Assembly: GCA_037127255.1 (NCBI GenBank)
Contig: JBANSL010000008.1
Span: forward strand, 6,348,896 to 6,412,895
Length of the DNA stretch: 64,000 bases
Direction of reading: 5' to 3'
From: Persicaria tinctoria
Taxonomy: Eukaryota > Streptophyta > Magnoliopsida > Caryophyllales > Polygonaceae
In this document: positions 46,440 to 57,984 of the stretch, one piece after another
How the letters are laid out: each line of letters begins with the position of its first letter
Numbering within the stretch: position 1 is the first letter of the stretch
The notes under the pieces: model-generated
Database searches by the model: none
Seen by the model: only the letters and a program-made list of their open reading frames with translations
What the model was told of the DNA's origin: nothing
Translations under genes and position numbers: made by a program

Positions 46440-47090
46440 ATTCAATTAAGTGGACCAGATCTCTTGCTCTAACCTCCCTCTCCCTCTTTCTCTCGCCGTC
46501 TCCATCGCTATCCTCCCTCCAACTGCTCCAGTTCCAATCCTCCTCCGCCTCATCCCACCATCCACCTGCTATTGCCGCCGCTCACTAACAGTGGGTTCGG
46601 TATCCAAGAGGAAGTCGGTCGCTCACCTCCGCTCGCTCAGATCTCCTTTGCTATCTTCGTCATATCTATGATTTGAGGAGATTTCTGTCGCCTCTGTCGC
46701 CCTCGTCGTTGCCTCATCCTCCCGGTCCCAGATCCGCCTCCTCCCGGTGGATGGCGTTGATCTCCGCTTATTGGATCCGAATCCGCTTCTCCCCGATCAA
46801 AAATCAGATTCGCCGCCTCCCGGTGGATAGTGAGCGAGATCCGAGGAAGGGGATCCGAGGAGGGAGATCGATGCAATGGAAATCTGGACGGAGGAAGATC
46901 GACAGATGAAGGAGACGTTGAGTGAGCGCCGATTTGGATATCGTCTTCTAGGAAGGGGATCTCCGGCCGGATCTGATCGATCGAGCGAGCGAGCGAGCAA
47001 AGGAGGGAGCGAGCGAGCCGGAGGCGGTGGCGGTGGCGATCGAGCGCCGGATCCGATCTGGAATCGGGGAGGGAGGTAGAGGAAGAATTT
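46440..47090. other. GC-rich island, possibly captured 5' gene DNA
   Basis: Abrupt rise in GC content with repeated cgcctcccggtggat (46736 and 46812), and (GAGC)n near 46982-47018. Several overlapping frames exist on both strands because stops are rare; none resembles a known domain. Confidence 0.45.
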
Positions 47091-47159
47091 TTGATAAATT
47101 ACAAAAATGACCCCATAAATATGGGACTTACAAAAAATATCTATATTTTATTATGTGAT

Positions 47160-47850
47160 TCACATCTACTATATTTTTATTTTTACATTTGCACAAAAGT
47201 TATATTTGCACAACAAATTGTTATACGTGCACAACGTAAAGTTATTTTCGCACAACAAAAAATGTTGAAACGAAAAAACGGACAAAAAAATATATTACAT
47301 TTTACACAACAAAATGTTATATTTGCACAACATACAATTATATTTGCACATCGTACTCTTATATTTGCACGATAAAATGTAAAAAAAATATAAAAAAAAA
47401 CTAGACTTGGATCATATTTGCACAACTTACGGTTAAATTTGCACTACGTACTCTTATATTTGCACGACAAAATGTTTAAAAAAAACAGACTTGGGTCATA
47501 TTTGCATAACTTACGATTATATTTGCACAACGTACTCTTATATTTGCACGAAAAAATGTAAAAAAAAAAACTAGACTTGGGTCATATTTGCACAACTTAC
47601 GGTTATATTTGCACATATTACTCTTATATTTGCACGACAGAATGGAAAAAAAAAAGACTTGAGTCATATTTTCACAACATACGGTTATATTTGCACATAC
47701 ACAACATACTCTTATTTTTGCACGACAAAATGTTAAAAAAAAAAAAAACTAGACTTGGTTCATATTTGCTCAATATACGGTTATTTTTGCACATGCACAA
47801 CATACTCTTATTTTTGCACGACAAAATGTAAAAGGAAAAAAAAAAGAGTG
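47160..47850. repeat. Array of TTATATTTGCACAAC-type repeats
   Basis: Higher-order units of ~82-96 bp are marked by gacttgg at about 47404, 47488, 47574, 47656 and 47752. Each holds three 'tatatttgcac' monomers (..aacttacgg, ..aacgtactc, ..gacaaaatg) and a poly-A. A looser version occupies 47160-47400. Cys/Ile/Asn-rich frames on the minus strand arise from the repeat. Confidence 0.85.
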
Positions 47851-47945
47851 AGGCTATAGGCAAGATGATAAAATTGTTATTGACAAGATGAACACTCCAC
47901 TAATTTGTACAAAAATGTGGACAATTCACCAATTAGGACAACTTT

Positions 47946-48929
47946 TTTTTTACATTTCACAAACTCTCCCAACTTTAAAAGCATTTATAGAGTTACAATT
48001 TCTTCCTTGTATGATAAATTTTATTTTTTAAGAAACTAGCTTTACATGACATTAAAAGATTTTGCATATTATAATAATAATAATAACGATGATGATTATG
48101 ATGATGCTAGAGTGACAATATCTTTCTTGTATACATGATAAATTTTCCTTTTTATAAGAAACTTTAGCACGACATTAAAGAACTTTGCTATGCAAAATTT
48201 GACTTTTTTTTCTCAAATTTAATTTCATTTATATTTATATATTTTATTTTAATGAGGATACTGTTCGAGTATTGCCTGTGTGGAAGCTCTAATAGTGTTT
48301 TATACGGAGGAATGGACAATTTTTTTCTAGAAAATGTTGCATTATTATTTTGACTAAATTAGCTCTAGTAGCTCTAATAGTGTTTTATACTAAAAACTGA
48401 TGCATAACATCCCATATACCTTTTGAGATTAATTATGTGAAAATTTCCCCTCACCAAAAAAACTATTAAAATAACAGGTTATCATAATTTATAAAAAAAT
48501 CATCACAAGCCATAATCTATCACTCTACATTTTAGTTAATTAATAAAAATATAAATCAAAACTATTTCATAGCTGCACTTAAATAAATAAATATTTGATA
48601 GCTGTTATTTTATTTATATCTATATTTTTTTTTGTCAAAATGATTATTTATAACTAGATTGATTTAATTATGTCCTAATTGGTATTAGAATAATTTTCAT
48701 CACTATTTATATTATTCAAAAAATAAATTAATTGCATAACAAAAAAAACTTTTAAAAACATTTTTTGAAGATTAAGGGTTCAGTTTGTTAAAATAAAATA
48801 AAATTGAAACAATATTTTTTTATAACCAATTATAAATCAATTTTATTTTTTTTGCATTTATTGTCTTATTTTTAATATTTGCTTTGTAAATAATTAATAT
48901 AGTTTTAAAATATCATAGTAATATATATT
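47946..48929. other. AT-rich intergenic DNA, nothing recognised
   Basis: Very AT-rich. The phrase agctctaatagtgttttata is duplicated near 48286 and 48369. Confidence 0.5.
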
Positions 48930-48951
48930 CTGGTGCAGACATAGTTGAATT

Positions 48952-49217
48952 TATTTATTTATTTATTTATTTTTTTTTTATTTTTTTTTTATGACGTGGA
49001 GGTTCCGAGGTTATCGACTAATCCTCCACGGGCCGAGCACTAGCCTGCAAAGCACTCGAGCCGGGTAAGCCAAGCGGCAAGCCGCAAGACAGGCTAACCC
49101 ATGCCAAGGTAAACCAAGGCATGAGTACCCACTATATAAAGCACAAATTGCTCATAGTGGGATTTGAACCCTTGACCTCATGGTAGTGAGGCACAAGGAA
49201 GCACCTCACTCTTACCA
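48952..49217 (-). mobile_element. tRNA-derived SINE with 22-bp target duplication
   Basis: On the minus strand it starts with a D-arm-like AGTGGTAAGAGTGAGG (A box) followed by a perfect B box GGTTCAAATCC, then a ~170-bp body and an A-rich tail (complement of the T-rich 48952-48990). It is flanked by a perfect 22-bp direct repeat beginning CTGGTGCAGACATAG (48930-48951; 49218-49239). Long target duplications and an A-rich tail show LINE-mediated retroposition. Confidence 0.88.
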
Positions 49218-49239
49218 CTGGTGCAGACATAGTTGAATT

Positions 49240-49791
49240 GACGATAATGAACAAAACGCATATGCGAGAAGAGTGGATGGACCAACCGACCACCCAACTG
49301 CATACCCACCAACTACAGTTCAGATCATTAGTAACGTTTTACCTTCGGTCGGATAAAATTTTACACTAAAATAAAATTAAAAAATATTTTTATATCTTAT
49401 GCCTTACATTAATTGAAAAAAATATATTTTCTAAACCAATCGATATTTTATTTATGTATATTTACACTTATAAAATATATGTATACTTATATTCGAAATA
49501 ATTAAGTGATGCAGTGAGTGAGTATAACGCGGAAGGATGCACGTGATCAGAGTGCGCCAACCAGTAAGCATACCAACTCTATGGATGACGTGACTTCTGA
49601 ACAACCTTACGCTAAGAGTAACAGACAAAGAAACCCAGGATGATTAATCACACATTCAATGTGACCAAATTGATGGAGGCCCTACTAAACACCAAATCAA
49701 CTCCCATCCATTGATTGACAGTCTTACTATAAGAATACAGCAAAGAGGTCGTAGGCATTGAAATCAAGCTTAATTTTCCGGGGGAACTGAA
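49240..49791 (+). promoter_or_regulatory. Upstream region of the first tau GST gene
   Basis: No other gene here. The last ~40 bp before the ATG (aaatcaagctt...tgaaatgg) match the sequence before the second GST ATG, so this is shared 5' UTR. A CACGTGATC sequence occurs at 49540. Confidence 0.45.
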
Positions 49792-51417
49792 ATGGAGGAA
49801 GTGAAGCTATATGGAATGTGGGCGAGCCCCTTTGTGAGGAGGGTTGAACTCGTCCTTAAATTGAAGGGCATACCCTACGACCATGTGGAAGAGGACCTCA
49901 CAAATAAAAGCCAAGAGCTCCTCCTGTACAACCCCGTCCACAAGAAGGTACCCGTCCTCCTCCACAAGGGCAAACCGGTGGCGGAATCGCTGGTCATCAT
50001 CGAGTACATCGAAGACACATGGAAGGACTCTCCCTCCGTCTTCCCCGACCACCCTTATCTGAAGGCCAAACTCCGTTTCTGGGCCAACTTCATCGACCAA
50101 AAGGTTTGACCTATTTTCATCTCATTTTGTGTCAGTTGTTTCTGTACGTTTTAGTTTTATTTGATTTGGTTTGGCTTGGATCTGCCTGTTTTTGTGTTTT
50201 TCCTTGATTTATATGTTCTGTTTTTTTCATTTTTCAGTGGTGTGAAATCTTTATTTCAATTTTTTTTTTAAGTAGGTATAACGAAGATTTATTTTACAAA
50301 AATATTCAAAAGAGAAACATAAATTATGATTTAAATATGACATTTTTAGTAAAAACAATCATAGAAACAAAATTCAATAGAATTTTTTAATATATACGGG
50401 TGGCATGAAGAATATTTTTTTAGAAAAATATTGAAATAAAACTATAAAATTTAATTTAAATGTGTCATTTTTAATTTGGAAAAATGTTATAAATGAAAAT
50501 TATTGTAAAAATATAAAGGCTTGAAACAATGATCTCTTTTATTAATTACACTTCCTTTTTTTTTTTAATTACATACTCTTCTTTTACCAAATAAGTTAGA
50601 CAATACTTGGGTACTTTTTTTTTTTTTTACCTTAATTGTTTTTATTATTTGAAAACTAATATTATTTCCACCGGGTGGGATATCTTTCACGCCCTCTGAA
50701 GCCGCCTATGGGTTGTTCTCCTCTGGCTCTTTATCGCTCAGCCCCCGTGGAGAGGAGAGCATGAGGTGACTCGAGCCCCTATTATATTTTTTTATTTTAT
50801 TTTGAGGGATGGGGGAGCTAGCCCAAATCAGGAGCTCCCCTTTGGGACAACTGATCCCACTCCGGTTGTTCTCTCTTGCTCTTTATCCCTTCGTCTCTTT
50901 GTGTCATATTGTCTGTTGTCATTGGATTTATATATAAAAAAAAAATCCTCTCAATTAATTGGCTATAGTGGGTTGGTGTGGTAGGATATACTAGATTGTT
51001 GCCCTTTTTTTTTGTTTTCTCAATGAAAAAAAACGTGCGTATAGTGTGTAATTAATTGAGTTTGAACAGTTACTAGAGCAACTCCGCACGGTACTGCTAA
51101 GGGGAAAAGAAGAGGACAAGAAGGAGATGAGGGAGAACTTGGACAAGTTAGAAGGCAACATGACCGACATCTTCCCGAGCGGAGCTCCTCCTAGTGTTGG
51201 GAAGAAGGAAAACATGGGTCTCTTGGACATACTTATGTGCACGTTTTCGGGCATCATTGAAGCCATTGAAGAAGCATTGGGGGAGAGGTTTGTGGATCCG
51301 AACAAGCATCCATTGACAATCACATGGATGAAGGCTTACGATAGCGTCGAAATTGTCAAGGAGAGCACTCCTTCGCATGACAATCTGGTCCTTTTCTTCA
51401 AGCAGTTTGGGAAGTAA
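49792..51417 (+). CDS. GSTU: Tau-class glutathione S-transferase (copy 1)
   Basis: Two exons, 49792-50103 and 51070-51417, spliced phase 0 (FIDQK/LLEQLR), giving 219 residues, normal for tau GSTs, with the single intron in the usual place after the thioredoxin-fold domain. N-domain motifs: catalytic-type Ser12 in [29 protein letters not shown] and EYIEDTW for glutathione binding. The C-terminal helical domain has [23 protein letters not shown] and a final FFKQFGK. Known: cytosolic conjugation of glutathione to xenobiotics and oxidised lipids, often stress- or auxin-induced. The C-domain lacks the common GGxxIGxxDI spelling (it has [14 protein letters not shown]), so substrate preference may differ. 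A near-identical copy lies inverted at 59189-60658. Confidence 0.92.
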
Positions 51418-52619
51418 GTTCATCATCCACCTTGGAAGTCGTCATCAGCTCGGTCTGCTTTTGGTTGGATTCAAATAAATTTGTACGTCTTGCTAGCAAT
51501 TACTGTATTAATTAACTCCAATTAAGCGAATTGAATCAATGTTGAGATGTGAAGAAACTTATGAGTTTAACATTGAAAATTTGAACAATAAAAACCTAAT
51601 ATATAAACTGGTGAGTTATTCTAATAAATTGATTTTATAATGAGATCTCGCCATATTTATTAGGCTTGCACCAAATTACTAAACCAGCTCTAAATTGTCG
51701 TTAAATACAGTCAGATCCCCTTTTATTTCGGGTATAAATTCATGAATCGTTCCAAATCACCCGTAAACACAACCAAAAACTAATGCATTGATATAATGAA
51801 AAGGAGATTACAACCAAATCAAAACCAAAACAGAAGAGACAAAAGAGATTTGTAGCGACGATTAGCCTCAACGAGGACACCAGCCACCAAGGTCAAAACT
51901 TAAGGGCAAAGAGGCTACAAATCTCTCTCAACACAATGTCACTGAGTATATTTGGATGGAAGGGAGCTCGATCTACGCTCACAAATGCCGGTTAGGTATG
52001 AAACCCTAGAAATCGCCTTCGTAGTCAAGAACGAAGCTACATTAAGCAAACACCTCTCTCAAACCTTAGATTAGGGTTTCCTTACCCTTATAAGGGAGAG
52101 CTTAAGCTGAACGACGTCGTTGCTGAAGCTCATCAGGAGAGACACATGTGATCCGAGTGGGCTCAAAGCCCATGGACAGTTGAGATCAATTTTGGGCCGG
52201 ATTGGCCCAAAACCAATCCAATCAACCTTACACATAAACATCCAATGTCACACTCGGAATTACACAGGTTAAATGAGCCCACCAATTCACATTAAAAAAA
52301 ATTATACTATTTATATTCTAAACACTTATATTAACATATTTATAAAATTTTATTATGAGAAATTATTGTTACAAAATTATGGATAATTAAAAGATTGATT
52401 ATTTTAGATTTTATTATTTCTCTTAAATATATATTTAAATAATAAAAGTTTATAAACATGTTAATATAAATGTATAGAGTACAAATATATTTTTTATTTT
52501 GTTTAATATGAATTTATACCTAAAATAATTAAGTGTTACATCGAATGTAAACTACGTTAAATAATACTCCGTACATTACACTCATGTCATCATATGCAAT
52601 GCAACAATTGTCAACCACT
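51418..52619. other. GST 3' flank and intergenic DNA
   Basis: No coding frames. 52300-52540 is AT-rich with inverted taaaagtttataaa-type segments similar to the MITE in the second GST intron, but the ends were not defined. Confidence 0.4.
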
Positions 52620-53120
52620 CTTCGGAGGTTGATAACCCGGATGATAACTTCTCTTTGGATGTCAGAATCCCCTCCGGAGGTTGTGAACTCCTTTTCGGAG
52701 GTCAGAAACTCGTTGCACCTGTTCTAGACATGTCCACCCTCTCCGCCTCCTCCCTTCCCCCTTTTGGGTCTAGGCGAAGAACGCATCCGTGGTTGTCGTT
52801 TCGAGTTGCCTTTGTCACATCAAAGCGCTTCCCTTTGTCCCTCCATCTCCGCAGCCCTCCTATATATGTCGCCTCGCCGATGTCGGTCGTGGTGTCAATT
52901 TGTGCTACCTCCGATGCTCCTACTTTGTTCTCGGCGTCGTCATTTTGCCTTTGACTTGTCGCCGGAGGTTTGTCCTTCATCTCAGACTCGTGCGGACATT
53001 CGAACAAATGGACTAAAATTTTCTGGATACATCGATCGTGCATGGTGTATGATCATTCGAACTATTATTCAATTTTTATGCGGACATTCGTACAAATGGA
53101 CTGAAATTTTCCGGTGACGA
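52620..53120. other. GC-rich segment with a 36-bp direct repeat
   Basis: tgcggacattcg(a/t)acaaatgg plus the following aaaattttc(t/c)gg occurs at 52992-53027 and 53080-53116. Frames on both strands are short and unlike known families. Possibly more captured or retroposed DNA. Confidence 0.4.
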
Positions 53121-53725
53121 ATTAACTACTACAGTATAGTATATTTGACCAATGAAACTTCATAATTGGGCATTACTGTGCTCCCAAATAGAGTCCCAAA
53201 CCATTATCACCTAAAGGATGATTTGTGTGGGTCCCAATCTAACACACTGATTGCTTCCTTCACTAGTTGTAGACTAGGGAGTTGCCATTAAAACAGTAGT
53301 TGATTGCTTCCTTCACTGGCTGTAGCTATGCCTTTTCCTGCAAAGTTGAAAATTTCATTAACAAAATAGTTCAGTATATCGTACAACACCATTTATACAG
53401 GGAAAGTTACAGCTTTGAAGTTCTTCCTCCATCAATGAGATGTTCAACACAGCAACAGGCACAAACAGAATAACAGAAAATCATCCCTTTGCAGTGAAAA
53501 GTTCAAACCAGGGAGAGCGGACTGAACTGGATCAATCCATACAAGGGAGAGCGGAACAATATATGATTTTTTTGCTGCAATCTCTGTACCTTCCGATTTG
53601 AATCTGTGGTATCAGCCATTGAAATTAATGTCGACCTTCAAAGGAAAACTTTCAAGCTTGAATGAACCAATATTAATACGAAAACTTTAAAAATTGCCAA
53701 AAATAATACGAACTATTTCACACTA
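53121..53725. other. Intergenic DNA, nothing recognised
   Basis: A 25-bp phrase including agttgattgcttccttcact recurs near 53245 and 53300. No gene signal. Confidence 0.4.
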
Positions 53726-53734
53726 ATTTTAATA

Positions 53735-54396
53735 GGGCAAATTGCATAAAATAGCACGAACTTTAGGGGTGGTTGCACTCAGTGGCACGAACTTAAACAA
53801 ATACAAAAATAATCACCAACTTTGGTGTTTAGTTGCGGTTAGTGGCACGTATACCCCTTATCTCGCTAATGTGGACTAGTAGAGGTGCTTACATGAAATT
53901 TTTTTAATTAAAAAGACATATAGCGAGATATGAATTAATGAGAATGCTTATATGTTTTTTTTTAAAAAACTAAAAGACATAAAAGATGTGCCAAAATTAT
54001 GAAACTAGCTAGGTTCCAATTTTATTTTTTATTTCATGTAATTCCAAATCAAAGATAATTGTGACAAATATAACATTTGCAAATTGAAATTTGGTACTAG
54101 TTATTTTAATTTGCAAATGCTATATTTGTCACAATTATCTTTGATTTGGAATTACATGAAATAACGAATAAAATTGGAACCTAGCTAGTTTCATAATTTT
54201 GACACATCTTTTATGTCTTTTTTTTAAAAAAAAATTCATGTAAGCACCCCACTAGTCCACATTAGCGAGATAGGGGGTATATGTGCCACTGACCGCAACT
54301 AAACACCAAAGTTAGTGATTATTTTTGTATTTGTTTAAGTTCGTGCCACTGAGTGCAACCACCCCTAAAGTTCGTGTTATTTTATGCAATTTGCCC
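53735..54396. mobile_element. Foldback element: near-perfect ~300-bp inverted repeat
   Basis: The two arms start GGGCAAATTGCATAAAATAG and end with the inverse, and remain complementary almost to a short loop near 54090-54100. A 9-bp direct repeat ATTTTAATA flanks it (53726-53734; 54397-54405). The left arm has a ~45-bp extra segment (around 53925-53970). A MULE-type foldback MITE is the best reading. Confidence 0.9.
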
Positions 54397-54405
54397 ATTT
54401 TAATA

Positions 54406-54949
54406 CGACAAATTCCGATCAATTTTTTGGCCAAACTTTTGACGACGCAATCGAACGTTCGAACATTTAATGACGTTGCATCACATCGTTAACAGTTTAA
54501 TGTATTTTTTGTAAAAAAAAATAAAATAAAAATTCGAGTGCAAATTAGATGAATAAATATAGGTTGGTTTAACAAGGATTAGTAGTGAAGCAAGATCAAT
54601 AGATAAGCTACAAAATTGGTGTTGCCATATATCCACTTGTTTCTTGGTGCAAGGTAGCTAGGAACTGTCCTTTGAGGGTACAAGGTACTGCCGTAGGGGA
54701 TTTAAGTCAGTAGTAGCTAGTACGGAGTACAAATTAGAGACGTACTATAGATTAATTATCGCATGTGCCCGGTGTAACGGAGATCTGTATGGGTAAAATG
54801 ACTATTTTGCACCTCCTCAAGATGCAGAATTAGCATGTGTAAAATACACATTGATGTGCAACTTATATCTTCCCATACAACTACACCTCTATTTATAGAG
54901 CTACAAGGACTACATCCTATATAGAATGTATGCCCAACAAACTAACAAC
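54406..54949. other. Intergenic DNA
   Basis: Contains a TACGGAGTAC motif (54721) but no paired end; no genes. Confidence 0.4.
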
Positions 54950-55823
54950 CTATGCTTCTCAAAAGCTTTCATTTAACCATTCGTTCTTCTGTTAATGCCC
55001 TAGTCCACTTAGACTATAATACTTTGCTTACTCAATTGCATTCGGTGTTGGGTAATGCGGCTATGGCCTTGCTGACCACGATATGGTGGAGTGTCTGGTT
55101 CTTCAGAAATAAAGTTGTGTTTGATCCTCATTTTAAACTTCGAGTTACCGACATCTTAGTTTTCGTCTCTACTACTTGTGATACTTGGTCTGCAACCAAA
55201 GATGCTTTGCAGGTTGACGGTTCTCAGTCCACAGCGTGCCCGTCCATCTTGATTTATCGGGTCGTCATCCGGTTAAATTACCAAAGTCTTCCTCATGGAA
55301 AAAACCGCCTACGTCTTTTTATAAACTAAATTTCGATAGTTCTTCCATATCAAATGGAACGGGTTCTTTCGGGTTTGTTATTAGGAATGATTGTGGTGCT
55401 ATTGTTTCCTTGGGAAACGGCCCCTGTAATAATACTACTATTGTCTACGCTAAAGCTTTGGCCTTTCGGTTGGGTGTTCTGAAAGCTAAGTAGCTTCATA
55501 TTGACAACCTTCTAATTGAAGGGGCTTGTCTGACGGTTGTCAAAGCTTTTCTGGGTGACTGGTCATGTCCTTGGAACATTGACCTACTACAATTGGATAC
55601 GAGGGTCGATCTATCATACTTCACTAATGTTGCTATTCGTCATATCTTCGGGGAGTCAAATGTTGTGGCAGACATGATTGCTCGTCTTGTTTACGGATAC
55701 CCTGCCGAGGATAGCTGCTCATCGGACCATCGAATGGTTGATCTCGTCCGTCTGGACGCTCTAGAAAGGCCCCGACTCTTATCTTGCTTCGGAAAAAAAA
55801 ACCTAACCTTTCTGAAAGGTTAA
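54950..55823 (+). pseudogene. LINE 3' part with RNase H-like domain
   Basis: The segment ALLTTIWWSVWFFRNKVVFD is the usual region between zf-RVT and RNase H in plant LINEs. After a frameshift near 55240, FYKLNFDSSSISNGTGSFGF and IRNDCGAIVSLGNG show the RNase H start, and further on IRHIFGESNVVADMIARL matches its C-terminal end (..REAN..AD.LA..). A TAG at 55491 and the frameshift disable it. Confidence 0.8.
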
Positions 55824-55989
55824 ACATATATAACTAACTATGGTTAGCTAACAACCCACTGTAGTAAGCTATCCCCATAATATTAGAAGAAGAAGTAGCT
55901 AGGTTATCAACTTATATATTAGGTTTGTATTATTTAAACTTTTGAGGCAAGACTTAGTAGCTAGCTTTTCGAATCTTTTAATTTTCATA
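55824..55989. other. Spacer
   Basis: AT-rich, ends at a CTCCCTCCGTTC motif (55996) that resembles a Stowaway-type MITE terminus. Confidence 0.35.
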
Positions 55990-56225
55990 TTATATACTCC
56001 CTCCGTTCAACAATACAGGTCTGTAATACATCAAATCTGTGTCGATTCTTCCCCGTCGATTGATCTTCCTGGATAGATTAGAAGGAGAAGAAGAGGCGGG
56101 GCTCGCTCCCCGGAGGAGCCTCCAACACTCAAGTAAGAGTTTGTCGGCCGTGAGACCACCAATAATGATTGCCCCTTGTCTTTGTTGTATTCTACAAGCT
56201 TTAGCATTCTCAACCGAATAACACA
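55990..56225. repeat. Direct repeat, left copy (pairs with 57985-58265)
   Basis: Shares taatacatcaaatctg, gattagaaggagaagaagag, the cggaggagc(c/a)tcc segment and agagtttgtcgg with the right copy 2 kb away, at high identity over ~150 bp. Confidence 0.75.
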
Positions 56226-56439
56226 ATATAATGCAGTTGGTGCGTTATTAACTGATCAAGTGAAAGTTAATGCTCAAAATGATTAGATGAATTTTTTGCC
56301 ATAAATGAGAGAGTGTTAGTTGATGACATTCTTGGTTTTATTTATAATTGACAATTCGATGGTTTTCATCAGGGTTGAGCATTTCGTTTTTAAATGACAT
56401 GCTTATTGTTTGACTTTGACTTTTGATGGCCCTTAACGG

Positions 56440-56835
56440 CCTTATTATGGCTTAAAATTGGCTTTAAGTGGTCGTAAGTGACGATTCTTTGGCTATAAGT
56501 GGCAATTATTTGGCCTTGATTAGCGTTCTATTGGCCTTGACTGGCGATCCTTTGGCGATGAGGGGCGATCATTTGGCCTTGATTGGCGTTTTATTGGCCT
56601 TGAGTGGCGTACTATTGACCTTGATTGGCGTTCTATTGACCTTGATTGGCATTCTATTGGCCATGAGTGGCGATTCTTTTGGCCTTAGTGGCGTTCCGTG
56701 GCTTGAAATCGGCGATCTTTTGGCCTTAAGTGGTGTTCTCGCGGCCTGAAATCGGCGATCTTTTAACCATGAGTGGCGATTCGTGGGCCATGTGTGGCGA
56801 TTTATTGGCCATGAATGGCGATTCTATAATTGCTT
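56440..56835 (+). repeat. 21-bp minisatellite (TTGGCCTTGATTGGCGTTCTA)n-like
   Basis: About 17 diverged copies of a 21-bp unit. Because 21 is a multiple of 3, the plus strand stays open (56468-56749) as a hydrophobic heptad repeat of the type LALIGVL. No start context, domain or neighbouring exon supports a protein. Confidence 0.85.
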
Positions 56836-57099
56836 TTTAGGACTTTGATATAATGTTGTTCTATATATATGAATGTGCATATAAACATTTCAAGAAATTA
56901 TGTCACTGACTAAAGCTAGGAGTCAAAATGCAATTAACCATACAATATGATTAACTAAAGAGCAAACTTTTTATCAAAATAGGACATAGAGAACTTATCT
57001 TTTGGGTCTTATATACTGGATTGGTCGTGCACGATGCGTTGCACTTCCAAGTGAGATATCTTACCTTATGAAAGTTGGGCCTTTTTCCACAATTATCTT
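56836..57099. other. Spacer, nothing recognised
   Basis: AT-rich, no frames. Confidence 0.4.
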
Positions 57100-57950
57100 A
57101 AATGCATGGGCTGAGCTGTGATTTCCATGAACTCTGGGTTGATTTTGTAATTAATCCAGATTTTGCCAATTCATCGTCTCCTTCGTATCGTCTTCCTCGT
57201 AGGGTTTGTAGCAGGCGGCGACGGCGACGCAAGACTTCAACGCGGGATCCTCGGCAACGAATCGAACCCGACGAAGGGTCCCTACAATTTCGAGCGATGG
57301 GTGCGAGGCCTCTTTCGACCTTTGGTGGACAAGGGGGCGATTGGGTGGAACCAAGACAGAGGAGGTCGGAATCAGCGGCTTCAACGGGCATCCCGGAATC
57401 GCCTGTTGGCAGGCATCGATGGTAGGGCACCAGTTCGGATCCGCACCAGGAGAGAGATCCAAGGCGAGGGGTTGTTCCGGATCTGACCATGAACACCAAA
57501 AGAGGAGGAAAATTCGATTGGGGTTCAAATCTGCTTCCGTTACGAGGTTGTGGTGGCGAGGCTCGATCAACCGGCGTAGTGCGGCGGTTCAATGACCAGA
57601 AGGGCTACGGTTTCATCGTGCCCCAGTCCTCGATTGGATCTGGCGGGTTTCGAACCCTGAGAGAGGGCGATCCCGTCGAGTACAGCGTCTCGGTCAGTGA
57701 TGACGGCAAAACCAGGGCGATCGGTGTCACCTCCACTGACGGCGGCACTAATTCCGATAACCGCAGAGGCGGAAATCTTTCCGGAGGTGGAAGAGGACAC
57801 CATGGTGGCTTCGGATTCAAGTATTCAACGTTGGAAGCAGAGGCGGCGATGCCGGTCACGGTGGCGGTGGCAGTTGCTACTCTGCGGATCCGCCACTTCA
57901 TCCAGCCTCGCAAACAATCGATCTCTGTTGCTTTTTTTATTAAGAGATCC
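57100..57950 (+). pseudogene. Cold-shock-domain / glycine-rich protein fragment
   Basis: From 57489 the plus strand reads MNTKRGGKFDWG, then STGVVRRFNDQKGYGFIVPQ, SSIGSGGFRTLREGDPVEYS and VSDDGKTRAIGVTSTDGG: a plant cold-shock domain with RNP1 (KGYGFI) present, but with about a dozen residues missing between GFI and SSI, including RNP2 (DLFVH). It is followed by a Gly/Arg-rich stretch (GGNLSGGGRGHHGGFGF). A frameshift near 57822 then leaves GDAGHGGGGSCYS in another frame, the start of a lost CCHC knuckle. Upstream GC-rich DNA (57160-57480) is open in several frames. Reading: a decayed or element-captured copy of an AtCSP/GRP2-type RNA chaperone gene. Confidence 0.75.
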
Positions 57951-57984
57951 AATCTTATGGCTTTTCTATCGAATCACACAGACG

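Larger units (their letters stand above)
46373..47945. mobile_element. Candidate TIR element carrying a GC island and a TTTGCAC array
   Basis: TAAATTGGTGAATTATCCAA near 46379 is matched in inverse orientation near 47915 (complement CTAATTGGTGAATTGTCCAC), and similarity continues for ~50 bp at roughly 75%. Inside are a 650-bp GC-rich island (46440-47090) and a 700-bp AT-rich array (47160-47850). No transposase or clear target duplication was found. Confidence 0.45.

Noticed and set aside
47183..47863. Cys/Asn/Ile-rich frames on both strands
   Set aside because: They are produced by the TTTGCAC repeat array and have no non-repeat content.
56468..56749. 93-residue hydrophobic heptad protein
   Set aside because: It is the translation of a 21-bp minisatellite; there are no flanking coding signals.
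57102..57595. Several long overlapping frames on both strands upstream of the cold-shock fragment
   Set aside because: The DNA is GC-rich with few stops; none shows a domain and they mutually overlap.
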